This document shows positions 35,991-36,684 of a DNA stretch of 36,684 bases, piece after piece. The notes under the pieces are model-generated. The model ran no database searches and was not told the DNA's origin. It was given only the letters and a program-made list of their open reading frames with translations. The stretch comes from Actinomycetes bacterium (lineage in GTDB: Bacteria; Actinomycetota; Acidimicrobiia; Acidimicrobiales; JABEUL01). The DNA lies in NCBI GenBank assembly GCA_021777355.1, contig JAJYDO010000024.1, positions 1 through 36,684 of the forward strand, given 5' to 3'. The first letter of the stretch is position 1. Each line of letters opens with the position of its first letter. Made by a program: the position numbers and the translations under genes.

Positions 35991-36684
35991 ATGTTAATAA
36001 TTCAAAGACCAATAGTTGAAGCCATAGATGAGGAAGAGGCGAATCGCCAGCGATTCTCCATCAGCCCGCTCGAGCCTGGTTTCGGATACACGATAGGTAA
36101 TTCTCTAAGGAGAACTTTACTTTCAGCTATCCCGGGTGCCGCAATCACTTATGTGCGTTTTGATGACGCGCTTCATGAGTTCACAACTCTTCCCGGCGTC
36201 AAAGAGGATGCCAGCGACCTCATATTGAACATCAAAGACATTGTGATCAGGTCCTATTCCCAAGAGACAGTTGTTCTTCGTCTCGATATCAGAGGACCGG
36301 CCGAGATAAAAGCAGGCGACATTCAGCTTTCGGCAGATATTGAGATACTGAACCCCGAGTTGCACCTGGCGAGCGTTAATGCCAAGGGAAGACTTGCGAT
36401 GGATCTCACAGTTGAACAAGGCCGGGGATATCTGAGTGCCGAGCGAGCTTCAAGGTCATCAACAATTGGAGTTATCCCGATTGATGCCATATTCTCTCCT
36501 GTTAGAAGAGTCGCGGTTGTAGTGGAGCAAACGCGTGTGGAGCAATCTACCAACTATGAGAAACTCATCTTAGACATAGAGACCGATTCATCTATTACTC
36601 CAAGAGAGGCGCTGGCTTCCGCGGGTGAGACAATGAAGACCTTGATGGACTTTGTGGCAAATCTAAGCGACGAGCCAATAGGCT
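35991..36684 (+). CDS. rpoA: DNA-directed RNA polymerase subunit alpha (3' end outside window)
   Basis: The frame stays open to the right edge, giving the first 231 codons. The product starts MLIIQRPIVEAIDEEEANRQ and has the dimerisation segment EPGFGYTIGNSLRRTLLSAIPGAA near residue 28, typical of the alpha N-terminal domain that scaffolds beta and beta'. SAERASRSSTIGVIPIDAIFSPVRRV follows. The C-terminal DNA-binding domain is outside the window, as is rplQ if present. GAAGGAG (35972-35978) lies 12 nt before the ATG. Length and frame are normal as far as seen. Confidence 0.97.
   Translation, partial: MLIIQRPIVEAIDEEEANRQRFSISPLEPGFGYTIGNSLRRTLLSAIPGAAITYVRFDDALHEFTTLPGVKEDASDLILNIKDIVIRSYSQETVVLRLDIRGPAEIKAGDIQLSADIEILNPELHLASVNAKGRLAMDLTVEQGRGYLSAERASRSSTIGVIPIDAIFSPVRRVAVVVEQTRVEQSTNYEKLILDIETDSSITPREALASAGETMKTLMDFVANLSDEPIG

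Overview
The window is one long stretch of bacterial housekeeping DNA, probably from an actinobacterium (Actinomycetota). The signs are an actinobacterial coiled-coil insertion in the RpoC N-terminus, an MptB-like polyprenol-phosphomannose mannosyltransferase, a zinc-ribbon type-Z uS14, an acidic N-terminal extension on NusG, and an rpoB-rpoC / str / S10 / spc / alpha gene order in a single run. By eye the base composition is moderate (mid-40s % GC) and AGA, AGG and CGA arginine codons are common. That is unlike high-GC actinomycetes and would fit an environmental lineage such as Acidimicrobiia, but the class is an inference.

Layout. 1-521: the C-terminal part of a type IV pilin-like protein, then a strong, probably bidirectional terminator. 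564-3625: yajQ (minus), tRNA-Tyr, the membrane mannosyltransferase, and a PAT-like GNAT acetyltransferase (minus) converging on it. 3659-5072: tRNA-Thr, tRNA-Met, rpmG (L33), then an ECF sigma factor and a zinc-finger membrane anti-sigma factor. 5192-8687: tRNA-Trp, secE, nusG, rplK, rplA, an L10 leader, rplJ, rplL. 8766-16561: promoter, rpoB, rpoC. 16651-21339: rpsL, rpsG, fusA, tuf, rpsJ. 21340-21596: a gap holding a good promoter and a candidate structured RNA. 21597-28949: rplC, D, W, B, rpsS, rplV, rpsC, rplP, rpmC, rpsQ, rplN, X, E, rpsZ, rpsH. 28973-33924: rplF, R, rpsE, rpmD, rplO, secY, adk, map. 33910-36684: tandem promoters, infA, rpmJ, rpsM, rpsK, rpsD and the first 231 codons of rpoA, cut by the window edge. 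No stretch longer than 300 bases lacks a gene.

How the genes work together. Nearly all encode the transcription and translation core: RNA polymerase, ribosomal proteins, EF-G, EF-Tu and IF-1. Two Sec translocon subunits, NusG and the nascent-chain maturation enzymes accompany them. Many stop and start codons overlap by 1-8 bases, which implies translational coupling. Gaps with promoters or RNA hairpins (before rplK, rplJ, rpoB, rpsL, tuf, rplC and infA) divide the run into separately adjustable transcription units.

I found no clear new defence, mobile or biosynthetic system and no CRISPR array. The best leads are: a multi-stem RNA with its own promoter between rpsJ and rplC; an ECF sigma/anti-sigma pair between rpmG and tRNA-Trp-secE-nusG; long acidic tails on S3, L22 and L29, the L22 tail carrying a duplicated motif; and natural substitutions at antibiotic-contact positions of RpoB and L11.
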